A DNA stretch of 64,000 nt, taken from Cyclobacteriaceae bacterium (GTDB lineage Bacteria > Bacteroidota > Bacteroidia > Cytophagales > Cyclobacteriaceae). The stretch spans positions 21,991 to 85,990 of the forward strand of contig JAGQYK010000003.1 of NCBI GenBank assembly GCA_020436125.1. The letters are read 5' to 3'. The notes under the pieces are model-generated. The model did no database searches. It was not told where the DNA came from and saw nothing but the letters and a program-made list of their open reading frames with translations. This document shows, one piece after another, positions 35,630-44,405 of the stretch; position 1 is the first letter of the stretch; every line of letters begins with the position of its first letter. Position numbers and translations under genes: made by a program.

Positions 35630-35827
35630 TTATCTCTTTTTCTTGGCAGCTTTCTTTTTAGTTGCCTTCTTCTTAGTTGCCTTCTTGGCAGTCTTCTTCT
35701 TAGCAGCCTTTTTCTTTACTGCTTTCTTAGCAGTTTTTTTCTTAGCGGCTTTTTTCTTAGCAGCTTTCTTTGCTGGTCTTTTCTTTGCTGCTTTTTTCTT
35801 AGCAGCTTTCTTAGCTTTCTTTGCCAT
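35630..35827 (-). CDS. histone H1-like Lys/Ala-rich DNA-binding protein
   Basis: A 65-residue protein made almost entirely of Lys and Ala: MAKKAKKAAKKKAAKKRPAK, then repeated AAKKK(T/A)AKK units to the C terminus. It resembles the C-terminal tail of histone H1 and bacterial Hc1/AlgP-like proteins that compact DNA or bind RNA; a nucleoid role is likely. The opposite strand is also fully open because of the low-complexity codons, but that reading is a hydrophobic repeat without sense. It converges on the tmRNA across a shared terminator. Confidence 0.75.
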   Translation of the reverse strand: MAKKAKKAAKKKAAKKRPAKKAAKKKAAKKKTAKKAVKKKAAKKKTAKKATKKKATKKKAAKKKR

Positions 35828-36452
35828 AGCTTTTTGTGTTTTTAATTAAACATATTTAACAAATACGCTTTGAAATAAGTAACTAAATACTTAAAAACCA
35901 AAAAAATACCACTTTTGTTTTCTTGCGTATGATTTCTTTGCAATGAAAGTGAATAGAAAAACATTCTCTTATGATCATAAAAAAAATATTTTATGAGACT
36001 TGAATTTAAAATTCGCTGGATGATGTAGTGTGTTGAATTTACTTTACTTCAAGTAGTACTATAAGTATGTTGGTGTTGGTGTTAAATATTTTGATTAGCT
36101 GTAAAACAGCTGTAGACAATCAAAAAACAGCTTTTTATGTTCCTTTGAAGCAAAGGAAAAACTATTAGTGTTTAGCTTTTCAACGTGCAAATAGTTGTCG
36201 ACAGTAGGTGAATGAATGAGTATTATGTTTTTCAGGTAGTAAAAAAATAATAAATCGTTCAAGTCTGTTTTATCTAAATAACGTTTTATCACGTCTAGAA
36301 AAAAAATTTGTATTGATATGAAGATTTTTTTCAATTTCAGGTCAATCTCTACTCATTTTTTTGAAATAGTGCTCCCTGCCGGGCAATTACATGGTCAGCT
36401 GCAAAGCAATAAATAACATGGTTTCGGAGATTTTTGAATTGAAATAAAGACG
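35828..36452. other. AT-rich intergenic region without a supported gene
   Basis: About 625 bp, clearly more AT-rich than the surroundings. It contains two small perfect inverted repeats, AGCTGT-AAA-ACAGCT (36097-36111) and TTCCTTTG-AAG-CAAAGGAA (36140-36158), neither followed by a U-run on either strand. The only reading frame over 60 codons starts with TTG and lacks family features. The left end must hold the promoter of the H1-like gene. A small RNA is possible but not demonstrated. Confidence 0.6.
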
Positions 36453-36460
36453 TAAATTTG
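36434..36460 (+). promoter_or_regulatory. promoter of tRNA-Arg(CCG)
   Basis: TAAATTTG at 36453-36460 is a full match to the Bacteroidota -7 element TAnnTTTG, with TTG at 36434-36436 at about the -33 position (16 bp apart, slightly short). It ends 17 bp before the tRNA. Confidence 0.6.
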
Positions 36461-36477
36461 TAACATCGATTGTTACT

Positions 36478-36549
36478 GGCTCCGTATTTCAATGGATAGA
36501 ATTTCAGATTCCGATTCTGAAGATGCAGGTTCGATTCCTGCCGGGGTCA
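36478..36549 (+). tRNA. tRNA-Arg(CCG)
   Basis: Cloverleaf of 72 nt: acceptor GGCTCCG with CGGGGTC (two G-U pairs), anticodon stem TCAGA/TCTGA around loop TTCCGAT, which gives anticodon CCG at 36511-36513, and T-arm GCAGG-TTCGATT-CCTGC. CCA is not encoded. It reads the CGG arginine codon. It stands alone between the AT-rich gap and the decarboxylase gene. Confidence 0.93.
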
Positions 36550-36710
36550 CTACTTAATTTGCGTTACATAAACCTCCACAATTGATTGGTGGTTCTCCAT
36601 CTGCTTTCTTTTTGTGAATTTGGATTTTTATCAACTTAAATAGCTGCCGCTAAGGTTTGGTACAGCACGAGCGCGATTGTACTTTTATCATATTACATCT
36701 TACTCAGATC

Positions 36711-38132
36711 ATGACATCAACAGAATTTAGAAAGGCTGCGCACGAATTAGTAGACTGGATGGCTGATTATATGGATAACGTAGGTGATTATCCTGTAAAG
36801 CCGGATATCAAGCCAGGTGATATAAAAGTTCAACTGCCATCCTCAGCACCAGAGCAGGGGGAGGAGTTTCAATCCATTTTTTCCGATTTTAATAACATCA
36901 TTCTTCCAGGGATTACTCATTGGCAGCATCCACAATTTGCAGCTTACTTCCCTTCGGGAACCAGCGGCCCCTCTGTACTTGCAGAGATGTTGTCGTCAAC
37001 TATGGGTGCACAGTGTATGATTTGGCTTACTTCTCCATCGGCTGAAGAGCTGGAGGAGCGAATGATGGAATGGGTGAGAGACATGCTCGGTCTTCCTAAG
37101 GAGTTCATTGGGGTAATACAAGATAGTAGCTCATCGTCTACACTGGTGGCGTTGCTCACTGCACGAGAGGCCCATACTCATTATGCTATCAACAAGGCAG
37201 GGTTCGAAGGGAAGGGTAAATTTAGAGTTTACACTTCTGAGCAGGCACATTCATCAGTGGACAAAGGTGTGAAGATTGCAGGTTTCGGTATTGAGAATTT
37301 AGTGAAGATTGAAGTAGATGACAGCTTTGCGATAATCCCGGATGCATTAGAGTCCGCAATTAAAAATGACCTGGAGGCAGGTTATATTCCTTTATGTGTG
37401 GTCTCTACCATTGGAACTACAAGTTCAACAGCAGTAGATCCCGTGCGGGCTATTGGTGAAATATGTGCCAAGTACAAATGCTGGCATCATATCGATGCCT
37501 CCTATTCTGGGGCAGCACTATTAATACCTTCTATGAGGTGGATGAGTGATGGAGTAGAGTTGGCAGATAGTTTTGTATTCAATCCTCATAAGTGGATGCT
37601 GACCAATTTTGATTGCTCTGCCTATTTTGTAAAAGATAAAAAAGCGCTGATTAACACTTTTAGTATTCTTCCTGAATATCTTAAAACTCCTCAAGATCAT
37701 TTGGTCAATAACTATCGAGATTGGAGTATTCCATTAGGTAGGAGGTTTAGAGCGCTGAAACTTTGGTTTGTTATTAGGAGCTACGGAGTAGATGGCCTTA
37801 GAAAAATAATTGAAGATCATATTAACATTGGACAATGGTTGAAGAAGGAGATAGAAAAGGAAAGGGATTTTGAGATATTGGCACCAGTTCCCGTCAACTT
37901 AATCTGCTTTAGATATCATCCGGCCGGAATGACCAATGAGGAGGAGCTCAATAGAATTAACACTATCCTGTTAGAAGGCCTCAATCAAACGGGTAAAATA
38001 CTTTTGACACAAACAAAGCTTAACGGTAAGTATACAGTGCGATTTGTGTCAGGTAACTCAAATACTTCATTGGAGGAGGTGAAAAAGAGTTGGGATATGA
38101 TTACTGATTTTGCTAGAAAAATTAAAATATGA
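36711..38132 (+). CDS. PLP-dependent group II decarboxylase (aromatic-L-amino-acid decarboxylase-like)
   Basis: A 473-residue fold-type I PLP enzyme that removes the alpha-carboxyl group of an amino acid. THWQHPQFAAYFPSGTSGPS is the substrate-loop signature of the AADC family; HHIDASYSGAA holds the PLP-binding Asp and NPHKWMLTNFDCS the Schiff-base lysine. No signal peptide. Members act on tryptophan, DOPA, tyrosine or other amino acids, so the substrate is open. ATG at 36711 fits the family start (MTSTEFRKAAHELVDWMADY). The stop overlaps the ureohydrolase start, so decarboxylation and ureohydrolase action are probably linked. Confidence 0.9.
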   Translation: MTSTEFRKAAHELVDWMADYMDNVGDYPVKPDIKPGDIKVQLPSSAPEQGEEFQSIFSDFNNIILPGITHWQHPQFAAYFPSGTSGPSVLAEMLSSTMGAQCMIWLTSPSAEELEERMMEWVRDMLGLPKEFIGVIQDSSSSSTLVALLTAREAHTHYAINKAGFEGKGKFRVYTSEQAHSSVDKGVKIAGFGIENLVKIEVDDSFAIIPDALESAIKNDLEAGYIPLCVVSTIGTTSSTAVDPVRAIGEICAKYKCWHHIDASYSGAALLIPSMRWMSDGVELADSFVFNPHKWMLTNFDCSAYFVKDKKALINTFSILPEYLKTPQDHLVNNYRDWSIPLGRRFRALKLWFVIRSYGVDGLRKIIEDHINIGQWLKKEIEKERDFEILAPVPVNLICFRYHPAGMTNEEELNRINTILLEGLNQTGKILLTQTKLNGKYTVRFVSGNSNTSLEEVKKSWDMITDFARKIKI

Positions 38133-38920
38133 TTTCTGTTGTAGGTATTCCATTTGATGAATTCTCTTCTTTTATGCGGGGTCCTGCACAAGCACCTCCA
38201 AAAATTAGGGACGCGTACCATTCCGATTCTGCCAATTACTTTACGGAAGGACTGGTCGATTTAAAAAACCACAATGGCTGGCAAGATGAGGGGGACCTTA
38301 CGTTGCCAGAAGGTGTTGAGGCGATAACTGCGATTAAAGAATCAATCTCTACTCTTCTGAGCAAGTCTGACAAGGTTTTGTCTTTAGGCGGAGATCATTC
38401 AGTTACTTACCCAATAGTAAAAGCTTTTGCTGAGAAGTTTGGTAAGCTAAACATACTTCACCTGGATGCTCATGGAGATCTCTATGATAACTTTGAGGGT
38501 AATAAGTACTCTCATGCTTGTCCGTTTGCTAGAATTATGGAAGAGGGTCTTGCAAGTAGGCTGGTGCAGATGGGGATTCGTACTATGAATACACACCAGG
38601 CTGAGCAAGTAAAACGTTTTGGTGTAGAAGTAATTGAAATGAAGGATTGGAGTTCGGATATTCGATTTCAATTTGACGGCCCTGTTTATATATCTTTGGA
38701 TTTAGATGCCATCGATCCTGCTTTTGTGCCAGGTGTTTCACATCACGAACCGGGAGGTTTTACTACAAGGGAAATTTTGTCCATCATTCAGAGCATTAAA
38801 GGAAATGTGGTAGGTGCGGATCTGGTTGAGCTGAATCCAACGCGCGATCAATCGGGTGTTACTGCTATGTTGGCGGCTAAATTATATAAAGAGTTACTTC
38901 ATTTGCTTTTGAAAAACTAA
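38129..38920 (+). CDS. ureohydrolase of the agmatinase/arginase family
   Basis: Manganese ureohydrolase of 263 residues. Metal-binding motifs are all present: GGDHSV, LDAHGDLYD (D-x-H-x-D), and SLDLDAIDPAFVPGVSHHEPGG (SxDxDxxDPxxxPG). Length and lack of arginase-specific residues suggest agmatinase (agmatine to putrescine and urea) or a related guanidino hydrolase; the exact substrate is not fixed by the sequence. Start codon overlaps the decarboxylase stop (ATGA), which argues that the decarboxylase product may be its substrate. Confidence 0.9.
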   Translation: MISVVGIPFDEFSSFMRGPAQAPPKIRDAYHSDSANYFTEGLVDLKNHNGWQDEGDLTLPEGVEAITAIKESISTLLSKSDKVLSLGGDHSVTYPIVKAFAEKFGKLNILHLDAHGDLYDNFEGNKYSHACPFARIMEEGLASRLVQMGIRTMNTHQAEQVKRFGVEVIEMKDWSSDIRFQFDGPVYISLDLDAIDPAFVPGVSHHEPGGFTTREILSIIQSIKGNVVGADLVELNPTRDQSGVTAMLAAKLYKELLHLLLKN

Positions 38921-38930
38921 TTAGGCTTTT

Positions 38931-39671
38931 ATGTCTAAAGACCTTTTTTCTGGTCACGCAAAAAATTACGCAGCATTCCGTCCTGAGTATCCTCAAACAC
39001 TTTATGATTTCATTTACCAATTCGTGGAGCAATTTGATAATGCCTGGGATTGTGGAACAGGAAACGGACAAGTGGCCAGAGTTTTGGCAAAATCCTTCAA
39101 ACAGGTAAAGGCATCGGATATCAGTTCCCGACAAATTGAAAACGCTTCTACTGCTGCTAATATTGAGTACCATCTTTCGGGAGTAGAACAAACTGATTTT
39201 GCGAGCGATAGCTTTGATCTCATCACAGTTGGGCAGGCCATTCACTGGTTTGATAGAGAGAAATTTTATACAGAAGTAAGTAGAGTAGGGAAACTAGGCG
39301 CTATTATAGCAGCCTTTGGTTACAACCCGGTTCGTTTTTCACCACCTTTTGATGAGGCACTTAACCGTTTTTATTTTGATGTCATCTACCCTTATTGGGA
39401 CACCGAACGAAAGGTGGTTGAAGATCAATATCAATCTATTTCATTTCCTTTTGAGGAAATTGATGCCCCGGATTTTAGGACAAACCTGGAATGGTCCATA
39501 AAGGACTTGCATGGTTACATCACTACTTGGTCAGCCGTTCAACACTTTATAAAGCAAAACGGATTTAATCCTGTAGATGAGTTTGTGGAGGGAATTAGGC
39601 CACTCTGGAAAAAGGAAACGGAATCTGTTTATTTTCCAGTATTTTTAAGACTGGGTCGCATAAATAAGTAA
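38931..39671 (+). CDS. class I SAM-dependent methyltransferase
   Basis: A 246-residue methyltransferase. Motif I is WDCGTGNGQVARVLA, preceded by the conserved FSGHAKNYAAFRPEYPQ N terminus; motif II lies in DLITVGQAIHWFD, the HWFD being typical of the CRG1/trans-aconitate methyltransferase-like group. The target (small acid, amine or other) is unknown. It is 10 bp after the ureohydrolase gene and 3 bp before the D-aminoacylase-like gene, so it belongs to the same operon. Confidence 0.88.
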   Translation: MSKDLFSGHAKNYAAFRPEYPQTLYDFIYQFVEQFDNAWDCGTGNGQVARVLAKSFKQVKASDISSRQIENASTAANIEYHLSGVEQTDFASDSFDLITVGQAIHWFDREKFYTEVSRVGKLGAIIAAFGYNPVRFSPPFDEALNRFYFDVIYPYWDTERKVVEDQYQSISFPFEEIDAPDFRTNLEWSIKDLHGYITTWSAVQHFIKQNGFNPVDEFVEGIRPLWKKETESVYFPVFLRLGRINK

Positions 39672-39674
39672 CAC

Positions 39675-41171
39675 ATGAAAAAACTTCTATCCCTAACCCT
39701 TTGCTCCCTTTTAATTGGTGCCTGTAGTCAAAATCGTTTCGATGTTATCATAAGAAACGCGCAAGTGATTGATGGCAGTGGCTCCCCTTCTTTTATTGGA
39801 GACGTTGGTTTTAACGCGGACACCATTGCAGCAGTTGGAGATTTATCAAAAGCTATTTCTGAAAAGGAGATCAATGCAACGGGTTTGGTTTTAGCTCCTG
39901 GTTTTATTGACACGCATAGCCATCATGATAGGGGCATGTTTGAAAGCAGAGATTTGTTGGCACTCACTAGCCAGGGCGTTACTACAATGATTGTTGGGCA
40001 AGATGGCGGGTCGCAGTTCCCCTTAACAAAGTTGACCAGTAGGCTAGATAGTACACCAGTAGCCATCAACGTAGGGTCTTATACTGGGCACAATACACTA
40101 AGAAGAATGGTTTTGGGTGAGAAATATCAAAGAGAGGCTACCCAAGAAGAGGTAGATCAAATGAAGAAGATGTTGGCGCAAGACATGAAGTCAGGATCGT
40201 TGGGGTTGTCTACAGGTTTGGAATATGATCCTGGCATTTATTCCAATAAAAAAGAAGTACTTGAATTAGCTGATATAGTAGCTCAGTATAATGGAAGATA
40301 CATTAGTCACATGCGCAGTGAGGATCGTTATTTCTGGGATGCATTAAAAGAGATCATCAACATTGGGAAGCAGAGTGGGGTGCCTGTTCAGATTTCTCAT
40401 GCTAAGCTGGCTATGAAAAGCCTGTGGGGGCAATCAAACAAAGTGATTGAGATATTGGATTCAGCCAGAAATTCAGGAATAGACATTACTGCTGATATTT
40501 ATCCTTACCCGTACTGGCAATCCACCATGACGGTGTTGTTTCCGGAGCGGAATTTTAAGGATAGAGCGGCAGCAAGCTTTGCGTTATCTGAGTTAACAAC
40601 TCCTGAAGGCGTTCTTATTGGAGATTATTCACCTATTTCGGAGTACATAGGTAAAACTTTAGCAGAAGTGGCATCCATTAGAAAAACCGATCCTGTACAA
40701 ACCCTTATGGATTTAATTGAAATCGTTGAAAAGCAAGATGGAGATGAGAGTATTATTGCTACGAGTATGACTGAGGAGGATATAAAGCGCATTATGAAAT
40801 GGCCCTATACAAATATTTGTTCTGATGGCACCACAGAAGGACTTCATCCGCGTGGGCATGGGTCATTCACCAAAATATTGCGACATTATGTTAATGAGGA
40901 ACACACGTTGTCATTAGAAGAAGCAATACATAAGATGACCCAACAAGCAGCAACGAATTTAAATTTGAAAAAAATAGGCGAGATTAAGCCTGGATATTAT
41001 GCTGATCTGGTATTGTTTGATCCTGTTTCGGTTGCGGATAAAGCTACTTCCGATCAACCCCATGCTTTGTCTACTGGAATAATGAGCGTAATTGTAAATG
41101 GTGTTGAAGTGCTTAATGAAAGCGGTTCCACTCATCAATTTTCGGGTAGAACAATAAGAAGGGAGAACTAG
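39675..41171 (+). CDS. N-acyl-D-amino-acid deacylase-like amidohydrolase, lipoprotein
   Basis: A 498-residue metal-dependent amidohydrolase with a lipoprotein signal (lipobox LLIGAC at about residue 17). The barrel motifs are LAPGFIDTHSHHD (HxH), YISHMRSE, QISHAKLAM and NICSDGTT (catalytic Asp), all as in D-aminoacylases. The zinc-bridging Cys of the classic enzyme (in NCG) is replaced by a QDG in VGQDGGSQF, as in a distinct subfamily. Likely hydrolyses N-acyl-D-amino acids or a related amide in the periplasm. Three bases after the methyltransferase gene. Confidence 0.88.
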   Translation: MKKLLSLTLCSLLIGACSQNRFDVIIRNAQVIDGSGSPSFIGDVGFNADTIAAVGDLSKAISEKEINATGLVLAPGFIDTHSHHDRGMFESRDLLALTSQGVTTMIVGQDGGSQFPLTKLTSRLDSTPVAINVGSYTGHNTLRRMVLGEKYQREATQEEVDQMKKMLAQDMKSGSLGLSTGLEYDPGIYSNKKEVLELADIVAQYNGRYISHMRSEDRYFWDALKEIINIGKQSGVPVQISHAKLAMKSLWGQSNKVIEILDSARNSGIDITADIYPYPYWQSTMTVLFPERNFKDRAAASFALSELTTPEGVLIGDYSPISEYIGKTLAEVASIRKTDPVQTLMDLIEIVEKQDGDESIIATSMTEEDIKRIMKWPYTNICSDGTTEGLHPRGHGSFTKILRHYVNEEHTLSLEEAIHKMTQQAATNLNLKKIGEIKPGYYADLVLFDPVSVADKATSDQPHALSTGIMSVIVNGVEVLNESGSTHQFSGRTIRREN

Positions 41172-41194
41172 GTACTCAAAGAAATAATTTCAGT

Positions 41195-42577
41195 ATGGAA
41201 CAGGAAACTAAAGAGGAAAAAGTACCTAAGAAAACGTTGGGAAAAACCCTTCGCCAGCTCCTCAGTTATCAGTTTAATCTGGGCTTTGACAAATCTCAGG
41301 AAGATCAAATCGTAGAGGATATTCGTACGAGCGTTGAGTTTCGTGGAATGAACCTTTGGGTGTTGATCTTCGCGATCTTCATCGCCTCCATCGGCCTCAA
41401 TATGAACTCTACAGCAGTTGTAATTGGGGCAATGTTAATTTCACCTTTGATGGGGCCTATCATTGGCTTGGGAGTAGGAGTAGGAATTTATGATTTTGCG
41501 CTTATAAAACGAGCATTAAGAAACCTGGGTGTAGCTACTGTAATAAGCCTGATTGCTTCTACTGTTTATTTCTTGATGACTCCACTCAGTGATGCCAGTT
41601 CTGAATTGCTTTCCAGAACAACACCCACGATTTGGGATGTGTTCATTGCTTTCTTTGGCGGGTTAGCAGGAATAATTGCCTATACCAACAAACAAAAAGG
41701 AAATGTTATTCCTGGTGTGGCCATTGCTACTGCACTGATGCCACCGCTTTGCACCGCTGGATATGGCATTGCAACTGGCAACTGGCCTTTCTTTCTTGGC
41801 GCTTTCTTCCTCTATTTCATCAATAGTATTTTCATAGCGATTGCAACTTACTTGATGGTAAAGTACCAACGCTTTTCACTGTATAGTTTTGTGGATGCCC
41901 ATACAGAAAGAAGGGTAAGAAGATACATTGCACTGGTCGTGATCTTAACCATCGGGCCGAGTGTTTTTATGGCTTATCAGATTGTGACTAAAACCTTCTA
42001 CGAACAAAGTGCTCTTAATTTTATTAATACCGAATTTAACCTGCCCGAAACTCAAATCGTTAGCCGCTCCATTGATTCCAAGGAGAAAAAGATTGAATTA
42101 TTGCTCTTTGGAGAAAAATTGGATGATGATATGTTGGCCATTATAAAAGACAAAATGGCTATTTATGGACTTACTGAAACAGAACTAAAAATCCGTCAAA
42201 ATGTAGATAAGGCTGATCCTATAGATTATAATGCTATTAAAACGGGTGTACTGGAAGATTTGTATAAGAATACGGAAAAAAACCTGCGTCAGCGTGATCG
42301 CGTAATTGATTCTTTACAAAAGGAATTGGAAAAAGTGAAACCGGAAACTTGGCCAATTAAAAGTATGACGGATGAATTAAGTATTGTAGTAAGTCCAGTG
42401 GAAGAACTTTCTATCTCTCCTTCTATCTATTACAAAGCTGACGATAATAAATATGACACGGCCTTGACTGCCTATTTAAAGATGAAGCGTAGACCCAACG
42501 CTTCTCAGATTAAAAAAATAACAAGTTGGCTTAAGGCACGAATGCAAAATGATTCAATAAGGGTAATTCTACAGTAA
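41195..42577 (+). CDS. DUF389 family membrane protein
   Basis: A 460-residue protein with the DUF389 core (about residues 45-230): DIRTSVEFRGMNLWVLIFA, TAVVIGAMLISPLMGPIIGLG, AIATALMPPLCTAGYGIATG, and YFINSIFIAIATYLM. About six to seven helices. A long C-terminal soluble part follows with a coiled-coil segment (KNTEKNLRQRDRVIDSLQK) and a compact OmpA-like ending. Transport is often suggested for the family but not established. It stands between two D-aminoacylase-like genes on the same strand. Confidence 0.88.
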   Translation: MEQETKEEKVPKKTLGKTLRQLLSYQFNLGFDKSQEDQIVEDIRTSVEFRGMNLWVLIFAIFIASIGLNMNSTAVVIGAMLISPLMGPIIGLGVGVGIYDFALIKRALRNLGVATVISLIASTVYFLMTPLSDASSELLSRTTPTIWDVFIAFFGGLAGIIAYTNKQKGNVIPGVAIATALMPPLCTAGYGIATGNWPFFLGAFFLYFINSIFIAIATYLMVKYQRFSLYSFVDAHTERRVRRYIALVVILTIGPSVFMAYQIVTKTFYEQSALNFINTEFNLPETQIVSRSIDSKEKKIELLLFGEKLDDDMLAIIKDKMAIYGLTETELKIRQNVDKADPIDYNAIKTGVLEDLYKNTEKNLRQRDRVIDSLQKELEKVKPETWPIKSMTDELSIVVSPVEELSISPSIYYKADDNKYDTALTAYLKMKRRPNASQIKKITSWLKARMQNDSIRVILQ

Positions 42578-42663
42578 CTTACAGGCGCTATCGGCTGTCT
42601 TAGCGTAATTGTGCTTCATAATTTCGCACTGATTATGTAGATTAAATTCTTAAACCCTCTTCT

Positions 42664-44349
42664 ATGAAAAGAATATCCATAATTCTCCTACTTATTGTCT
42701 GTATTCTGTCCTGTAAAAAAGAAGAATACGATGTTATTATCCGTCAGGGAACTGTTTATGATGGGACTGGTGCAGAAGGAAAGGTAACTGATATTGGTAT
42801 CAATGCAGATACAATTGCAGTGATTGGCGATTTATCAAAGGCTGTTGGTAAAAAGGAGATCGATGCCAAAGGCCTTGCAGTGGCCCCAGGCTTTATTAAT
42901 ATGCTTAGCTGGGCGGTTGAGAGTTTAATTATTGATGGTAACTCACAAAGCGATATCAGACAAGGGGTCACCTTGGAGGTGTTTGGAGAAGGTGGATCGA
43001 TGGGGCCAATCAATGAAGAAATGAGAAAGGGGATGCTGGATGATATGAGGCGAAACCCAGACTACGCATACGATATCGATTGGACTACATTGGATGAATA
43101 CCTGCAATCGTTAGTGAAAAGAGGAATCTCACCCAACGTAGCTTCTTTTATAGGAGCTACCACCGTACGAATTCATGAACTTAATTATGACAATAGATTG
43201 CCCAACGAAGAAGAGCTTGCGAGAATGCAGGATTTGGTACGCAAAGCCATGGAGGATGGCGCCCTGGGTGTGGGCTCATCTCTGATTTATGCGCCTGCGA
43301 ATTATTCCAATACGGAAGAATTGATTGCACTGAATAAAGTGGCTGCAGAATATGGGGGAATGTACATCACACATATGCGTAGCGAAGGCAATGGAATCTT
43401 TGGAGCAGTGGATGAAACCATTCGTATTGCCAGGGAAGCGGGATTGCCCGCAGAAATTTATCATCTCAAAATGGCAGGTTCTGAAAACTGGAATAAATTA
43501 GATTCAGTTCTGGCTATGATTGATGCAGCTAATCAGTCAGGACTGAAGATAACTGCCGATATGTATACCTACCGAGCAGGAGCAACAGGATTGGATGCAG
43601 CCATGCCACCCTGGTTGCAGGAGGGAGGACTTCAGGAGTGGATCAAGAGAATGAAGGATCCTCAAATCAGGAAGAAAGCTCTAGCTGAGATGAGAAAGCC
43701 ATCAGATAAATGGGAGAATTTATTACTCATGTCCGGTGGAGCTGAAAATGTGCTATTGCTAGGATTTGCTAACGATTCACTCAGACAGTTTACTGGAAAA
43801 ACATTAGCGGAGGTAGCGGCTATCCATGGAAAATCTCCAGAAGAAACTGCAATGGATTTAGTAATGACGGACAGTACAAGAGTGGGTACCGCTTATTTTA
43901 TGATGAGTGAAGAAAATATAAAAAGACAAATTGCTTTGCCTTACTTAAGTTTTGGTTCAGATGCTGGATCACCGGCAACGGAGGGAGTTTTTCTTAAATC
44001 CAACGATCACCCACGGGCGTATGGTAATTTCTCACGATTACTTGGTAAGTATGTAAGGGATGAAAAAGTTATCCCTATGCATGAAGCTATCAGGAAATTG
44101 ACCTCGCTGCCCGCAAGTAATTTGAAAATTCAAAAAAGAGGGACCCTAACTCCTGGCTATTATGCTGATGTTGTAGCTTTTGATCCTGCGAAAATTCAGG
44201 ACCATGCCACCTTCGAGCAACCCCATCAGTACAGTACGGGCATGGTGCATGTGTTTGTCAACGGTGAGCAAGTGCTAGCTGACGGTGAGCATACTGGAGC
44301 ACGACCTGGCAGAGTAGTGAGAGGGCCTGGATGGAAAGGAGAACATTAA
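42664..44349 (+). CDS. D-aminoacylase-like amidohydrolase without the HxH motif, lipoprotein
   Basis: A 561-residue relative of the gene at 39675, with a lipoprotein signal (MKRISIILLLIVCILSC). The barrel is recognisable: YDVIIRQGTVYDGTGAEG, YITHMRSE, EIYHLKMAG and SFGSDAGS (Asp kept). The HxH metal motif at the end of strand 1 reads PGFINMLSWAVESL, so both histidines are gone, and the bridging Cys is replaced by FGEGG. It could be a one-metal enzyme using the remaining His, His and Asp, or a binding protein. Relatives with the same NMLSW motif seem common in Bacteroidota, from memory. Followed by a terminator. Confidence 0.88.
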   Translation: MKRISIILLLIVCILSCKKEEYDVIIRQGTVYDGTGAEGKVTDIGINADTIAVIGDLSKAVGKKEIDAKGLAVAPGFINMLSWAVESLIIDGNSQSDIRQGVTLEVFGEGGSMGPINEEMRKGMLDDMRRNPDYAYDIDWTTLDEYLQSLVKRGISPNVASFIGATTVRIHELNYDNRLPNEEELARMQDLVRKAMEDGALGVGSSLIYAPANYSNTEELIALNKVAAEYGGMYITHMRSEGNGIFGAVDETIRIAREAGLPAEIYHLKMAGSENWNKLDSVLAMIDAANQSGLKITADMYTYRAGATGLDAAMPPWLQEGGLQEWIKRMKDPQIRKKALAEMRKPSDKWENLLLMSGGAENVLLLGFANDSLRQFTGKTLAEVAAIHGKSPEETAMDLVMTDSTRVGTAYFMMSEENIKRQIALPYLSFGSDAGSPATEGVFLKSNDHPRAYGNFSRLLGKYVRDEKVIPMHEAIRKLTSLPASNLKIQKRGTLTPGYYADVVAFDPAKIQDHATFEQPHQYSTGMVHVFVNGEQVLADGEHTGARPGRVVRGPGWKGEH

Positions 44350-44370
44350 TATTTAACTATGAAAGTTAAA

Positions 44371-44405
44371 AAGAGCTCAGAGGACATCTCTGAGCTCTTC
44401 TTTTT
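44371..44405. terminator. bidirectional terminator overlapping the 3' end of the GNAT gene
   Basis: AAGAGCTCAGAG, a 5-nt loop and CTCTGAGCTCTT form a 12-bp perfect stem (44371-44382 / 44388-44399). On the plus strand CTTTTTT follows; on the minus strand TTTTTAACTTT follows. The last seven codons of the GNAT gene lie inside the hairpin, so coding and termination share sequence. Confidence 0.9.

Noticed and set aside
35613-35849. A 78-codon plus-strand frame of alternating Phe, Ala, Leu and Val opposite the Lys/Ala gene.
   Set aside because: It is the complement of a low-complexity Lys/Ala coding repeat; the minus-strand reading has an ATG start and makes biochemical sense as an H1-like protein.
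36140-36158. TTCCTTTG-AAG-CAAAGGAA hairpin as a terminator.
   Set aside because: No run of T follows on either strand, and no gene ends beside it.
36095-36334. A 79-codon minus-strand frame in the AT-rich gap.
   Set aside because: It starts with TTG, has the residue bias of random AT-rich DNA (many Phe, Leu, Lys), no family features and crosses both inverted repeats; I do not call it a gene.
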